This document shows positions 17,793 to 26,140 of a stretch of 63,506 bases of DNA, one piece after another. The stretch's first letter is position 1. Every line of letters starts with the position of its first letter. A model generated the notes under the pieces. It saw only the letters and a program-made list of their open reading frames with translations, was not told the DNA's origin and ran no database searches. The position numbers and the translations under genes are program-made. Origin of the DNA: an uncultured Megamonas sp. (lineage in GTDB: Bacteria > Bacillota_C > Negativicutes > Selenomonadales > Selenomonadaceae); contig USPM01000003.1 in the NCBI GenBank assembly GCA_900556715.1, positions 1 to 63,506 on the forward strand, read 5' to 3'.

Positions 17793-19537
17793 TATAAATT
17801 TATATCTCCTTGTTTTATTTCTTGATAAAATACTTCATCATCTTCATAAGCAAAAATCATAGCATTTTCTTTTGCTTTTATTTGACATGATTTTGCTTCA
17901 TTCATATCATAGGCAAAAACTTCTATCGAAAATTTCTTTTTCAAATCACGCCATGATTTAAATTGATAATTATTAATATAAGCTAGTGCTTTTTCACTCA
18001 TATAAAAATCATCTGTTACTTTTTTATCTACTTCTTTCCATGGCAACATATCTATTTTTATCTTACCTTTATCTGTCAATAAAGCATCAAATTTCAATAC
18101 ATTATAAATATATTCTTTATCTTTTATCTTAGAATTTTGCTCAATAAAATCATATAAAAATACGTATAAATTCTTAGGAGCATGTGGTGCTAAATGCAAT
18201 TTTTTAGCTTGCCAATATTGAGCAAAGTCAGCAAAAAATGTGTAGGCATCTTGATTATATTGTTTAATTAAATTAATAATCGTATATTTAAAACGGCCAG
18301 CATTATAATATAATTCCAATACATCTACAAAAATCTGTAATTTTCGCATAGTGGCATAATCCATATATTTATTGCTGATTACTTGATATGGTGCTTGTGG
18401 CATATATACGTAATCATGCTCTTGTATCAAATCATTCATTGCGGCACCTTTTAATAATTTCAAAAAGCCCACTTGAAGCATATCAGCTTGCAATAAATAC
18501 ACATCATTAAAAGATTTTGCAAAAGAAGTAATATCTTCATAAGGAAGACCAATAATTAAATCCACATGCAGATGAATATTTCCATAAGCCATGATAGATT
18601 TTATATTATTTGTCATTTCTTCCCATGGATTTGCCCTACTTATCTGACCTAGAGTTTTTAAGTTCGTAGATTGAATACCTATTTCAAATTGTACTCTTCC
18701 CTTTGGCATTTTCTTAAGTACAGCCTTAATTTCATCATCAATATGATGAGCCACTATTTCAAAGTGGAAATTAGTTCTGCAATCTTGTTTAGCAATAAAT
18801 TCCAAAATCGGTAAATAATGCTTTTTATCTGCATTAAAAGTTCTATCTACAAATTTTACCTGACGAACATTATGTTTGATAAAATAACTTAGTTCAGCAA
18901 AAACTTTATCTAAAGAGCGATATCTTACGCCTTTAGTCGCACAAGATAAGCAATATTTACAAGAATAAGGACAACCTCTTGAACTTTCATAATAAATTAT
19001 CTTATCTTTTAAATTTTCGATATCGTCATCATCATAAGGGAAAATTATTTCATCTAAATCACTTACAGTAACTGCAATATTTTCATCAATAGTATCATCA
19101 TTATTTCTCTTTGCTATGCCAGCAATTTTAATTTCTTCATTATTTTTTTTATCTAATAAAGCTTGCAATAAATCATGAAAAGCTTTTTCACCTTCGCCAC
19201 GCACTACAAAATCCACCATAGGAAAATCTTGCATGAATTCTTTTGTAGCATATGAAACTTCTGGCCCGCCACAGATAATCTTACAATTTGGCAATAATCT
19301 ATGCACAAGTGGCAATAATTGTTTCACTAATTCAATATTCCAAATATAACAAGAAATTCCTAATATATCTGGTCTAGCATCAAATATCTGATTTGCAATA
19401 TCAATCAAATGATTATTAATAGATACTTCTAGCATCTCTATGTCACAAGATAAATCTTGGCAATTTTTGTATATATAACGAATTGCCAATGATGAATGTA
19501 TATATTTTGCATTTATCGCGGTCAATAAAACTTTCAT
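17792..19537 (-). CDS. B12-binding-domain radical SAM protein (DUF4080)
   Basis: 581 residues. The N-terminal cobalamin-binding-like domain shows DILGISCYIWN and KIICGGPEVS (residues about 55-100). The radical SAM domain has RGCPYSCKYCLSC near residue 190 (C-x3-C-x2-C) and EIGIQSTN, followed by a C-terminal DUF4080 region. It is probably a cobalamin-dependent radical SAM methylase-like enzyme acting in the cytoplasm; the substrate is unknown. It is translationally coupled to the TIGR01212-type gene downstream. Confidence 0.9.
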   Translation of the reverse strand: MKVLLTAINAKYIHSSLAIRYIYKNCQDLSCDIEMLEVSINNHLIDIANQIFDARPDILGISCYIWNIELVKQLLPLVHRLLPNCKIICGGPEVSYATKEFMQDFPMVDFVVRGEGEKAFHDLLQALLDKKNNEEIKIAGIAKRNNDDTIDENIAVTVSDLDEIIFPYDDDDIENLKDKIIYYESSRGCPYSCKYCLSCATKGVRYRSLDKVFAELSYFIKHNVRQVKFVDRTFNADKKHYLPILEFIAKQDCRTNFHFEIVAHHIDDEIKAVLKKMPKGRVQFEIGIQSTNLKTLGQISRANPWEEMTNNIKSIMAYGNIHLHVDLIIGLPYEDITSFAKSFNDVYLLQADMLQVGFLKLLKGAAMNDLIQEHDYVYMPQAPYQVISNKYMDYATMRKLQIFVDVLELYYNAGRFKYTIINLIKQYNQDAYTFFADFAQYWQAKKLHLAPHAPKNLYVFLYDFIEQNSKIKDKEYIYNVLKFDALLTDKGKIKIDMLPWKEVDKKVTDDFYMSEKALAYINNYQFKSWRDLKKKFSIEVFAYDMNEAKSCQIKAKENAMIFAYEDDEVFYQEIKQGDINL

Positions 19538-19733
19538 AAAAACTCCTCTTAACTTAATCTCTTATTTTTATCATCTTATTATTAAAATCTCATATCATAA
19601 AATAATACCTATATTATTATATATGTACAATGTATTTTTAGCAAAAACTAATGCAAGCCACTATTATTAATGATATAATAGCACTGTTACAATAAATTTA
19701 GTAACTCTATAAAATTAATAAGGGGAAGTATAA

Positions 19734-20006
19734 ATGAAACTCGTTATAACTGTTATCGGAAAAGACCGTGTAGGTATTATCGCTACTGTAAGTAATGTTC
19801 TTGCTGAAAATAAAGTAAATATTATCAGCATCAATCAAAATATTATGAATGGCTTTTTCAACATGGTTTTAATTGCTGAAATGACTGACAAAAACATTAA
19901 ATTACAGGATTTACAAAAACTCCTCAAAGAAAAAGGTGCTCAGCTCAACGTAGATATCAAAGCTCAACACGAAGATATCTTCAATGCTATGCATACAATC
20001 GGCTAA
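19734..20006 (+). CDS. ACT domain-containing protein (UPF0237)
   Basis: Stand-alone ACT domain of 90 residues: KLVITVIGKDRVGIIATVSN followed by VNIISINQNIMNGFFNMVL. ACT domains bind amino acids or similar small ligands. This protein type is almost always encoded directly before a DUF711/PFL-like protein, as here (48-base gap). It probably regulates that partner or senses its ligand; the ligand is not known. The ribosome site is AGGGGAAG. Confidence 0.93.
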   Translation: MKLVITVIGKDRVGIIATVSNVLAENKVNIISINQNIMNGFFNMVLIAEMTDKNIKLQDLQKLLKEKGAQLNVDIKAQHEDIFNAMHTIG

Positions 20007-20054
20007 TTTTAGGTATTCTTTATTAATTAACTAAAGAATTTAGGAGGAACTTTT

Positions 20055-21416
20055 GTGATTACTATTAATGATATTTTAGAAACTAATCGTATGATTACAG
20101 AAAATAAATTAGATGTTCGTACGATTACATTAGGACTTAGTCTTCGTGATTGTGCTCACCCTAATTTAAAACAATTTTGTGATAATGTTTATGATAAAAT
20201 CACAAAATCTGGTGAATTTCTAGTAAAAACCGGTGAAGATATTTCCAGTGAGTATGGTATTCCCATTATTAATAAACGTGTTTCTGTAACTCCTATTGCT
20301 ATTGCTGCTGAAGCCTGCAAAACAGATACTTATGTTCCTGTTGCTGAAGCTATGGATAGAGCTGCTAAAGAAATTGGCATTGATTTCATCGGTGGTTTTT
20401 CTGCTCTTGTTGAAAAAGGTTATACAAATGGTGATAGAATTCTCATCAATTCCATTCCACAAGCTTTAGCTACTACAGACTTAGTTTGCTCTTCTGTAAA
20501 TCTAGGTTCTACAAAAGCAGGTATCAATATGGACTGCGTTCGCGAAATGGGTGAAGTAGTAAAACGCACTGCTGAACTTACTCGCGACCGTGAAGCTATT
20601 GGTTGTGCTAAACTCGTTATCTTTGCTAATGCTCCTGGAGACAATCCATTCATGGCTGGTGCTTTCCATGGTGTCAGTGAAGCTGAAAAAGTAGTAAGCG
20701 TCGGTGTAAGTGGCCCAGGTGTTGTAAAACATGCCCTTGAAGATTTAAAAGGTGCAGATTTTACTCAAGTTGCTGAAACAATTAAAAAGACTGCATTCAA
20801 AATCACTCGTGTTGGTCAGTTAGTAGCTAAAGAAGCGTCTCGTCGTCTTGGCGTGCAATTCGGTATTATCGATTTATCCTTAGCACCAACTCCTGCTGTC
20901 GGTGATAGTGTTGCTCATATCTTAGAAGAAATGGGTCTTGAATCTTGTGGTGCTCCAGGTACAACAGCAGCTCTTGCTTTATTAAATGATGCTGTTAAAA
21001 AAGGTGGCTTAATGGCTTCTTCTCATGTTGGTGGTTTAAGCGGTGCTTTCATTCCTGTAAGTGAAGACGCTGGTATGATCGATGCTGTAAGCTGTGGAAG
21101 TCTTTCCATTGAAAAATTAGAAGCTATGACTTGTGTTTGCTCCGTAGGTCTTGATATGATCGCTATTGCCGGAGATACTCCAGCTTCTACAATCTCTGGT
21201 ATTATCGCAGATGAGGCTGCTATCGGTATGATCAATAATAAAACTACTGCTGTTCGTGTTATTCCTGTTCCTGGCAAAAAAGTCGGTGAAACTGTTAACT
21301 TCGGCGGTTTACTTGGTCATTGTCCAATTATTAAAGTTCGCAGTGATTACAGTTCTGAAGCATTTATCGCTCGCGGTGGCCGTATTCCTGCACCTATTCG
21401 CAGCTTAACAAATTAA
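20055..21416 (+). CDS. PFL family protein (UPF0210/DUF711)
   Basis: Cytoplasmic protein of 453 residues from the DUF711 family, structurally related to pyruvate formate-lyase but without a proven reaction. Typical segments are [16 protein letters not shown] near the start, [25 protein letters not shown] and the Gly-rich end [12 protein letters not shown]. The start codon is GTG with AGGAGG seven bases upstream. It is co-transcribed with the ACT-domain gene. Function remains undetermined; a role in amino-acid or one-carbon metabolism is only a guess. Confidence 0.93.
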   Translation: MITINDILETNRMITENKLDVRTITLGLSLRDCAHPNLKQFCDNVYDKITKSGEFLVKTGEDISSEYGIPIINKRVSVTPIAIAAEACKTDTYVPVAEAMDRAAKEIGIDFIGGFSALVEKGYTNGDRILINSIPQALATTDLVCSSVNLGSTKAGINMDCVREMGEVVKRTAELTRDREAIGCAKLVIFANAPGDNPFMAGAFHGVSEAEKVVSVGVSGPGVVKHALEDLKGADFTQVAETIKKTAFKITRVGQLVAKEASRRLGVQFGIIDLSLAPTPAVGDSVAHILEEMGLESCGAPGTTAALALLNDAVKKGGLMASSHVGGLSGAFIPVSEDAGMIDAVSCGSLSIEKLEAMTCVCSVGLDMIAIAGDTPASTISGIIADEAAIGMINNKTTAVRVIPVPGKKVGETVNFGGLLGHCPIIKVRSDYSSEAFIARGGRIPAPIRSLTN

Positions 21417-21440
21417 TTTTAAAAAAAATAAAAAAAGTTG

Positions 21441-21469
21441 TTGACAAACGTTTAATATATAGATATAAT
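21441..21469 (+). promoter_or_regulatory. Promoter of tRNA-Arg
   Basis: -35 TTGACA (21441-21446) and -10 TATAAT (21464-21469) have a 17-bp spacer. This is a perfect consensus, as expected for a stable RNA gene. Confidence 0.9.
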
Positions 21470-21489
21470 ATTAACTGTTCTTAAGGAAC

Positions 21490-21566
21490 GCGCCCATAGC
21501 TCAGCTGGATAGAGCACACGCCTTCTAAGCGTGCGGTCGCAGGTTCGAATCCTGCTGGACGCACCA
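21490..21566 (+). tRNA. tRNA-Arg(TCT), CCA encoded
   Basis: A full cloverleaf can be folded with anticodon loop CTTCTAA (anticodon TCT, reading AGA), D-arm GCTC...GAGC, T-arm GCAGG-TTCGAAT-CCTGC and encoded CCA. The acceptor stem has one C-A mismatch at position 4-69; the other pairs are regular. 77 nt long. Confidence 0.95.
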
Positions 21567-21575
21567 TTTTGAAAT

Positions 21576-21607
21576 TAAAGCCTTAGCTATTTGCTAAGGC
21601 TTTTTTG
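21576..21607 (+). terminator. Terminator of tRNA-Arg
   Basis: AAAGCCTTAGC pairs with GCTAAGGCTTT around four bases, followed by a T-run. Confidence 0.9.
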
Positions 21608-21639
21608 TTATCTAATTATAAAAATTTTAATTCATAAAT

Positions 21640-21686
21640 AAAAAGAGACTCTATAAATTTTTTATCATTTATAAAGTCTCTTATTT
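21640..21686 (-). terminator. Terminator of larC-like gene
   Basis: AAGAGACT.TATAAAT pairs with ATTTATA.AGTCTCTT, with one internal mismatch. It starts directly after the stop codon, so no second LarC reading frame fits in between. Confidence 0.85.
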
Positions 21687-21687
21687 T

Positions 21688-22497
21688 TTATTTAACTTCA
21701 ATCATCATAGCACGAACTACATTTGGTATATCATATTTTCTTTTACCTGCACCTATACCAATTTTCTTTATGATAAATTCTTCTGGCAATCTCTCTTCTG
21801 TTTGTATACCCGCAATGATAGCAGCCCCTGTTGGTGTAATTAATTCCCCTTTTGTCTGTGTATAATGCAATCTTAAACCATGTTCTATAGCAATATTCAC
21901 TACAGCTGGTACAGGAATAGGAATTTGCCCATGTTGACAACGCACAAAGCCTTGACCTTCATATATCTTTGGACAGACAACTCTATCTATATTTAATTTA
22001 TCTATACATACAGCAGCAGCTACTATATCCACTATTGAATCCACTGCTCCTATTTCATGAAAATGAACTTCATCAATATCTACACCATGAGCCTTTGCTT
22101 CTGCATTAGCGATAATATTAAAAATTCTTATTGCTATTTCTTTTGCTCTATCCGTTATTTGAGAATTATTAATTATTTCTACGATTTCTTTTAAGCCACG
22201 ATGTTCATGGTGATGATGATGTTCATGACTATGATTATGGTGATGAGCTTCATGATGTTCACTATGTAAATAATCCATATCATGGTCATAATTATCTATA
22301 TCTAAAATTACATTAAAATCACAAGCATCAAGTGCCATTTTTTTCACACGGCTAATTTCTATTTTATATCCATCTAGTGGTAAAGTCTGTAAATTTTCCA
22401 TTAAATAATCTTTATCTACGCCTAAATCTAATAACGAAGCTACAAACATATCTCCACTAATCCCAGCATAACATTCCAAATATAATATATTATTCAT
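21688..22497 (-). CDS. larC: LarC-like nickel-pincer cofactor protein, N-terminal (LarC1) part only
   Basis: LarC inserts nickel into the pyridinium-dithiocarboxylate cofactor of lactate racemase. This 269-residue protein matches the N-terminal half: LYLECYAGISGDMFVASLLDLG, the His-rich linker near residues 77-105 (HHNHSHEHHHHHEHRG), EVHFHEIGAVDSIVDIV, and a GIGAGKRKYDIPNVVRAM end. Complete LarC has about 400 residues; in some species two frames are joined by ribosomal frameshifting. Here a terminator follows at once and no C-terminal part is present. larA, larB and larE are not nearby. It may act on another nickel enzyme or with a distant LarC2. The start follows AAGGAG. Confidence 0.85.
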   Translation of the reverse strand: MNNILYLECYAGISGDMFVASLLDLGVDKDYLMENLQTLPLDGYKIEISRVKKMALDACDFNVILDIDNYDHDMDYLHSEHHEAHHHNHSHEHHHHHEHRGLKEIVEIINNSQITDRAKEIAIRIFNIIANAEAKAHGVDIDEVHFHEIGAVDSIVDIVAAAVCIDKLNIDRVVCPKIYEGQGFVRCQHGQIPIPVPAVVNIAIEHGLRLHYTQTKGELITPTGAAIIAGIQTEERLPEEFIIKKIGIGAGKRKYDIPNVVRAMMIEVK

Positions 22498-22571
22498 AAT
22501 CTAACTCCTTTATAGTTCATCTATATTATATATTAACTGTTAAACTTAACTTCATGTCAATAAAAAAAATG

Positions 22572-22627
22572 AAAAAACCTACTATAATAATTTAAATAAA
22601 TTTTAAATCATCATAATAGGCTTTTTT
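22572..22627 (-). terminator. Terminator of hemerythrin gene
   Basis: A long hairpin of about 21 bp with several G-U pairs on the minus strand, with outer arms AGCCTA and TAGGTT and a terminal U-run. Confidence 0.75.
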
Positions 22628-22628
22628 A

Positions 22629-23117
22629 TTATTTCATGTAATTTTGTGCTTGTTCATTTAATTTTTCGATTACTTCTTTAGATAATAAACGTTCACCATA
22701 AGGATAAGCCACTTTATTTTCTTTATCTATATGTCTACGAAGTAAATAAACATAAGACATTGTATTTGTAACTATCGCTAATTTTAATTTTACTGTAGGC
22801 TCTTTTTGATATGCTTTTAAAGCATTTTCTAATTCCCAGACATATAATCTAGCTAAATTATGTTCTACAATCATACCATGATTTACTAAATTATTTGCCA
22901 TCTCATCTTTTGTTTCAAGCATAGCTTTGAATAAAAGTTCTTCTTCTTTTTGATGATGAGTTTTATCTGCATAAACGCGAATAAATTCTATAGCCTTTGT
23001 ATATTCTTCAATAGATATTTCATTTTTTTCCATCAAATCTATTGCCATACCTTCAAATTTATCTACAAATTTACTGATATTATCATGTTCTTCTCTTAAA
23101 ATTTCAAATATATTCAT
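22629..23117 (-). CDS. Hemerythrin HHE-domain protein
   Basis: Four-helix di-iron protein of 162 residues. Metal-ligand motifs occur in order: REEHDNISKF near residue 10, KTHHQKEEELLF near 60, NHGMIVEHNLARL near 82 and RRHIDKENKVAYP near 130. The YtfE/ScdA N-terminal DUF542 domain is missing. Such proteins bind O2 or NO or take part in Fe-S repair. The ATG at 23117 follows AGGAGAGG; an upstream ATG at 23156 is before the ribosome site. The CRP/FNR-type dyad shared with hcp lies 94 bases upstream, which points to a nitrosative-stress role. Confidence 0.92.
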   Translation of the reverse strand: MNIFEILREEHDNISKFVDKFEGMAIDLMEKNEISIEEYTKAIEFIRVYADKTHHQKEEELLFKAMLETKDEMANNLVNHGMIVEHNLARLYVWELENALKAYQKEPTVKLKLAIVTNTMSYVYLLRRHIDKENKVAYPYGERLLSKEVIEKLNEQAQNYMK

Positions 23118-23210
23118 CAAATAGCCTCTCCTAAATAACAAAAAATTTATACTCAATTAATAATCATCTAAATTTCATATATCATTATATAATAAATCAT
23201 ATTAAGCATA

Positions 23211-23226
23211 TGTTGTTTTTCCAACA
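23211..23226 (-). promoter_or_regulatory. CRP/FNR-type dyad upstream of the hemerythrin gene
   Basis: TGTTGTTTTTCCAACA has the same TGTTG-N6-CAACA pattern as at hcp. A minus-strand TATAAT at 23189-23184 is 29.5 bp from the dyad centre, identical to the hcp promoter. Confidence 0.8.
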
Positions 23227-23255
23227 TATTTTTAAAAACTTATAAAAAATTTCCA

Positions 23256-23280
23256 TAGTATATACTAATAGTATATACTA
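23256..23280. repeat. Tandem palindromes TAGTATATACTA
   Basis: Two perfect copies of the 12-bp palindrome TAGTATATACTA (23256-23267 and 23269-23280) repeat with a period of 13 bp. They lie between the divergent hemerythrin and HAD genes, 37 bases before the HAD start. They look like a double operator or an overlapped promoter for the HAD gene; no regulator is identified. Confidence 0.6.
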
Positions 23281-23316
23281 AATGATTATAATAAAATAAA
23301 GATTAGAGGTGATTTC

Positions 23317-24192
23317 ATGTACAAACGTAAATATAAAGAAAAATTTCCTGTTATTGCCATTTGTTATGATTTTGATAAGACTTTATCACCTAAAGATATG
23401 CAAGCTCAAGGCTTTATTCAAGATGTAGGCTATGATGTAAATAATTTTTGGCAAGAATCAAATGCTTTGGCAAAAGCCAACGATATGGATACAAATTTAG
23501 CTTATATGTATAAAATGGTAGAAAAATCTCAAGGAAATTTTCGTTTAGATAAACAAATACTTGCTGATTATGGGGCTAAAGTAGAACTTTTCCCTGGTGT
23601 AAAAACATGGTTCAGACGCATTCGCGATTATGGTCAAAAACATAATATCATCATTGAGCATTATATTATCTCAAGTGGTTTAAAAGAGATGATTGAAGGT
23701 ACTGTCATGGCTCAAGCTGGCGAATTTGAAAAAATCTATGCAAGCTCATTTTATTTTGATGATAATGGCATAGCCAAATGGCCTGCTCAAGCTGTCAATT
23801 ATACAAATAAAACTCAATTTCTCTTTCGCATTGAAAAAGGTTTTCTAGATATTAATGATCCCGCGGTAAATGATTCTATACCTGAGGAAAAAATTCGCGT
23901 GCCTTTTAGAAATATAGTCTACATTGGCGATAGTGAAACAGATATACCTTGTATGAAACTAGTAAATAGCTATGGTGGTCATTCTATCTGTGTATATAAT
24001 CCTCAATTATCCAATATGGATAAAGTCATTAAACTATTTACTGAAAATCGCATCAAATATTTTGCTCCTGCCGATTATAATGAAAATAGTAAACTCGATT
24101 TACTAATGAAAAATATTATTAATAAAACCTCAGCTTTTGAAAAATTAAACCAATGTTATCTCAATGATAAAAAATTATTAACTAAAAAATAA
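23317..24192 (+). CDS. HAD-superfamily phosphatase
   Basis: Cytoplasmic hydrolase of the haloacid dehalogenase superfamily, 291 residues. Motif I is CYDFDKTLSPKDM (nucleophile Asp in DFDKT, residues about 19-23), the motif II Ser lies in YIISSG, and motif III/IV is GDSETDIPCMKLV near residue 207. It is likely a phosphomonoesterase; the substrate is unknown. The start follows AGAGGTG. The upstream region carries tandem palindromes. Confidence 0.9.
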   Translation: MYKRKYKEKFPVIAICYDFDKTLSPKDMQAQGFIQDVGYDVNNFWQESNALAKANDMDTNLAYMYKMVEKSQGNFRLDKQILADYGAKVELFPGVKTWFRRIRDYGQKHNIIIEHYIISSGLKEMIEGTVMAQAGEFEKIYASSFYFDDNGIAKWPAQAVNYTNKTQFLFRIEKGFLDINDPAVNDSIPEEKIRVPFRNIVYIGDSETDIPCMKLVNSYGGHSICVYNPQLSNMDKVIKLFTENRIKYFAPADYNENSKLDLLMKNIINKTSAFEKLNQCYLNDKKLLTKK

Positions 24193-24218
24193 AAGAGGCA
24201 TATCGCCTCTTTTTTTAT
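24186..24218. terminator. Bidirectional terminator between HAD and MFS genes
   Basis: AAAAGAGGC pairs with GCCTCTTTT around a five-base loop, with T-runs on both strands. Confidence 0.9.
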
Positions 24219-25399
24219 ATTGCTACATCTACTTTATTTACTCTTTTCGCTTTTATTATCATTCCTATATAAAATAAAAATGCAAATAATGCCGCCACTG
24301 CTGAACACATATAAACCGCTCTAAAACCATATACTGGAACCACCATACCTAAGATATATGGCCCAATGCCATTTCCTAAGTCTAAGGCTATATATAATGT
24401 TGAGGTCGCTAAACTAAATTTATTTAATTTAACTTTTTGCACTGCAATAGTCTGCCCTGCTGATGGGATAGAGCCATATCCTATTCCTACTAAAACAGCT
24501 CCTAATAACAACATCAAATTAGATTGTGCCACCGCTATAGCAATAAATCCTAAAATCATAGTAAATAAAATCGGTACCATCACTACATGATTACCATATC
24601 TATCAATCATCACACCAGAAATAGGTCTAAAGATTAAACAAGCTATAGAATATGCTACATAAAATAAACTACCACCCAATAATAAGCCAACAGCCTCACT
24701 ATAAGTACCAATATAACTCATTACTGCAGAATAACCAATCGCTCCTAATAATGCTACAACAGAAATCGGAATAGCTGTAGGTTCAAAGAAAGTTCGCAAA
24801 CGGAAAGATTTAACTTCTACACGTTGACGGAAACCTACTTTTATCTCTGTTATATTCAAAATAAAAGCCAATACAATTATACTAATAGATAAAATATCAC
24901 AAAGAGCAAGTGCATATAATGGATTTATTTGAGGTAAAGTAATTCCTAAAAAAGGGCCAATGGCAGATCCTAAAGTAATACTCAAAGTGAAATAACCAAT
25001 CCCCTCACCACGTCTACTTTCTGGAACAATAGATGCTACTGTAGTAGCAATAACTGTGGATGCCATACCATATGTAATACCTTGTACAAAACGCAATGTA
25101 CATAAAAATAACATACCATCAATAAAATGATATCCAAATGTGCAAATAGCATGTATTATAGATGCTATTATCAACATTCTTTTTCTGCCAATAAAATCCA
25201 TATATCGACTAATAAATAAACGTGCTACTAATGCACCTACAATATAAATACCAGAAGCTAATCCCGCTTCACTAACTGAAACGCTGAATTCCATAATAGC
25301 CAACTTGGTAGTATAAACCATTAACAAATAAAAAACTACAAATAATAATAAACTATCCAAAATATTTAATACATAATCCTTCGTCCAAAGTTTCTCCAT
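24215..25399 (-). CDS. MFS transporter
   Basis: Twelve-span major facilitator, 394 residues. The family loop between TM2 and TM3 is visible as SRYMDFIGRKRML, with its counterpart in the second half VMIDRYGNHVVM, and motif C-like GIGYFTLSITLGSAIGPFLG in TM5 suggests an efflux-type antiporter. The ATG at 25399 (MEKLWTKDYV) has AGGAAG upstream; a preceding TTG codon is not needed. It stands alone between two terminators. Substrate unknown. Confidence 0.88.
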   Translation of the reverse strand: MEKLWTKDYVLNILDSLLLFVVFYLLMVYTTKLAIMEFSVSVSEAGLASGIYIVGALVARLFISRYMDFIGRKRMLIIASIIHAICTFGYHFIDGMLFLCTLRFVQGITYGMASTVIATTVASIVPESRRGEGIGYFTLSITLGSAIGPFLGITLPQINPLYALALCDILSISIIVLAFILNITEIKVGFRQRVEVKSFRLRTFFEPTAIPISVVALLGAIGYSAVMSYIGTYSEAVGLLLGGSLFYVAYSIACLIFRPISGVMIDRYGNHVVMVPILFTMILGFIAIAVAQSNLMLLLGAVLVGIGYGSIPSAGQTIAVQKVKLNKFSLATSTLYIALDLGNGIGPYILGMVVPVYGFRAVYMCSAVAALFAFLFYIGMIIKAKRVNKVDVAI

Positions 25400-25497
25400 C
25401 AAAAACTTCCTTTCATTCTTATTTTAATTTATTTTTACATGAATACTAAGCTTATCATCTTTTATATCCATTTACAATAGTTTAACTAATATATAAA

Positions 25498-25546
25498 AAA
25501 AAAGAATAGATATTTATATATCCATATAAAATATCTATTCTTTATA
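25498..25546 (-). terminator. Terminator of the small secreted protein gene
   Basis: A 15-bp perfect stem (AAAGAATAGATATTT at 25501-25515 with 25529-25543) serves the minus-strand gene. Confidence 0.8.
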
Positions 25547-25566
25547 TATTTTTGTGTTAAAACATC

Positions 25567-26007
25567 TTATTGCTGTGTTGCTTCTTCATTTGTTGTTGTC
25601 TGATTTTCTTGCATTGGAAGCAAAGCAAATTCAACCACTTTATTATTTTTATCAAAGATAAATACCATAGCAACCATTTTTTCATTACTAAAAGAAGCAA
25701 TATATGTTACTTTATCTTGATTATCATAGCGTTCAAAAGAATAAAATTTTGTTTCTTTTAAATCACCAAATTTAGTTTTTATGCCATTTTTCAATGCTTC
25801 ATATGCTTTATTATTTAATTTAGCTTTTAAACCTTCATCAAAATTTGCTACAAATTTATCATAAGTTACATTATTTGTAGTAACTCCACTAATAAGTGTT
25901 TCAGCAACCTTCTGATCTTTATTTAAATCTCCACCATCAGCTGCCATACACACACTAGAAAATGCCATCATCATTACAGCTGCAAAAATTAATACTACTT
26001 TTTTTAT
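25567..26007 (-). CDS. Secreted DUF3887-like protein, apparent ATA start
   Basis: Small exported protein of about 146 residues. The mature part (ADGGDLNKDQKVAETLISG...) ends in FALLPMQENQ plus a Thr/Gln tail and resembles DUF3887 proteins. The first ATG is at 25974, but a strong AGGAGG lies upstream and the frame stays open to it. From the ATA at 26007, seven bases from AGGAGG, it reads KKVVLIFAAVMMMAFSSVCMA, a textbook signal peptide with its Lys pair. No ATG, GTG or TTG exists between, so an AUA (or other rare) initiation codon, or a recent start-codon mutation, is inferred. Single gene with its own terminator. Confidence 0.7.
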   Translation of the reverse strand: MKKVVLIFAAVMMMAFSSVCMAADGGDLNKDQKVAETLISGVTTNNVTYDKFVANFDEGLKAKLNNKAYEALKNGIKTKFGDLKETKFYSFERYDNQDKVTYIASFSNEKMVAMVFIFDKNNKVVEFALLPMQENQTTTNEEATQQ

Positions 26008-26084
26008 TATAAAACCTCCTAAAGTTTTATTTATTTCTCACTAGTATAGCATTTAGATAATACTATTACAATATAATAATTAGC

Positions 26085-26128
26085 AAAAATACCTATTAAT
26101 AATATTTATTATTAATAGGTATTTTATA
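26085..26128 (-). terminator. Terminator of the SHMT-like gene
   Basis: AAAATACCTATTAATAA and its perfect complement flank a four-base loop and are followed by a T-run; symmetric. Confidence 0.88.
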
Positions 26129-26140
26129 AACTTACCAATA

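Noticed and set aside
21441..21460. Possible cre-like operator over the tRNA-Arg promoter (ACAAACGTTTAA)
   Set aside because: It matches only the centre of the consensus and coincides with a -35 box and spacer; a stable RNA gene is an unlikely catabolite-control target.
24215..25399. Assignment of the MFS protein to a specific drug or siderophore exporter
   Set aside because: Only general MFS motifs are visible and the neighbours give no substrate clue.
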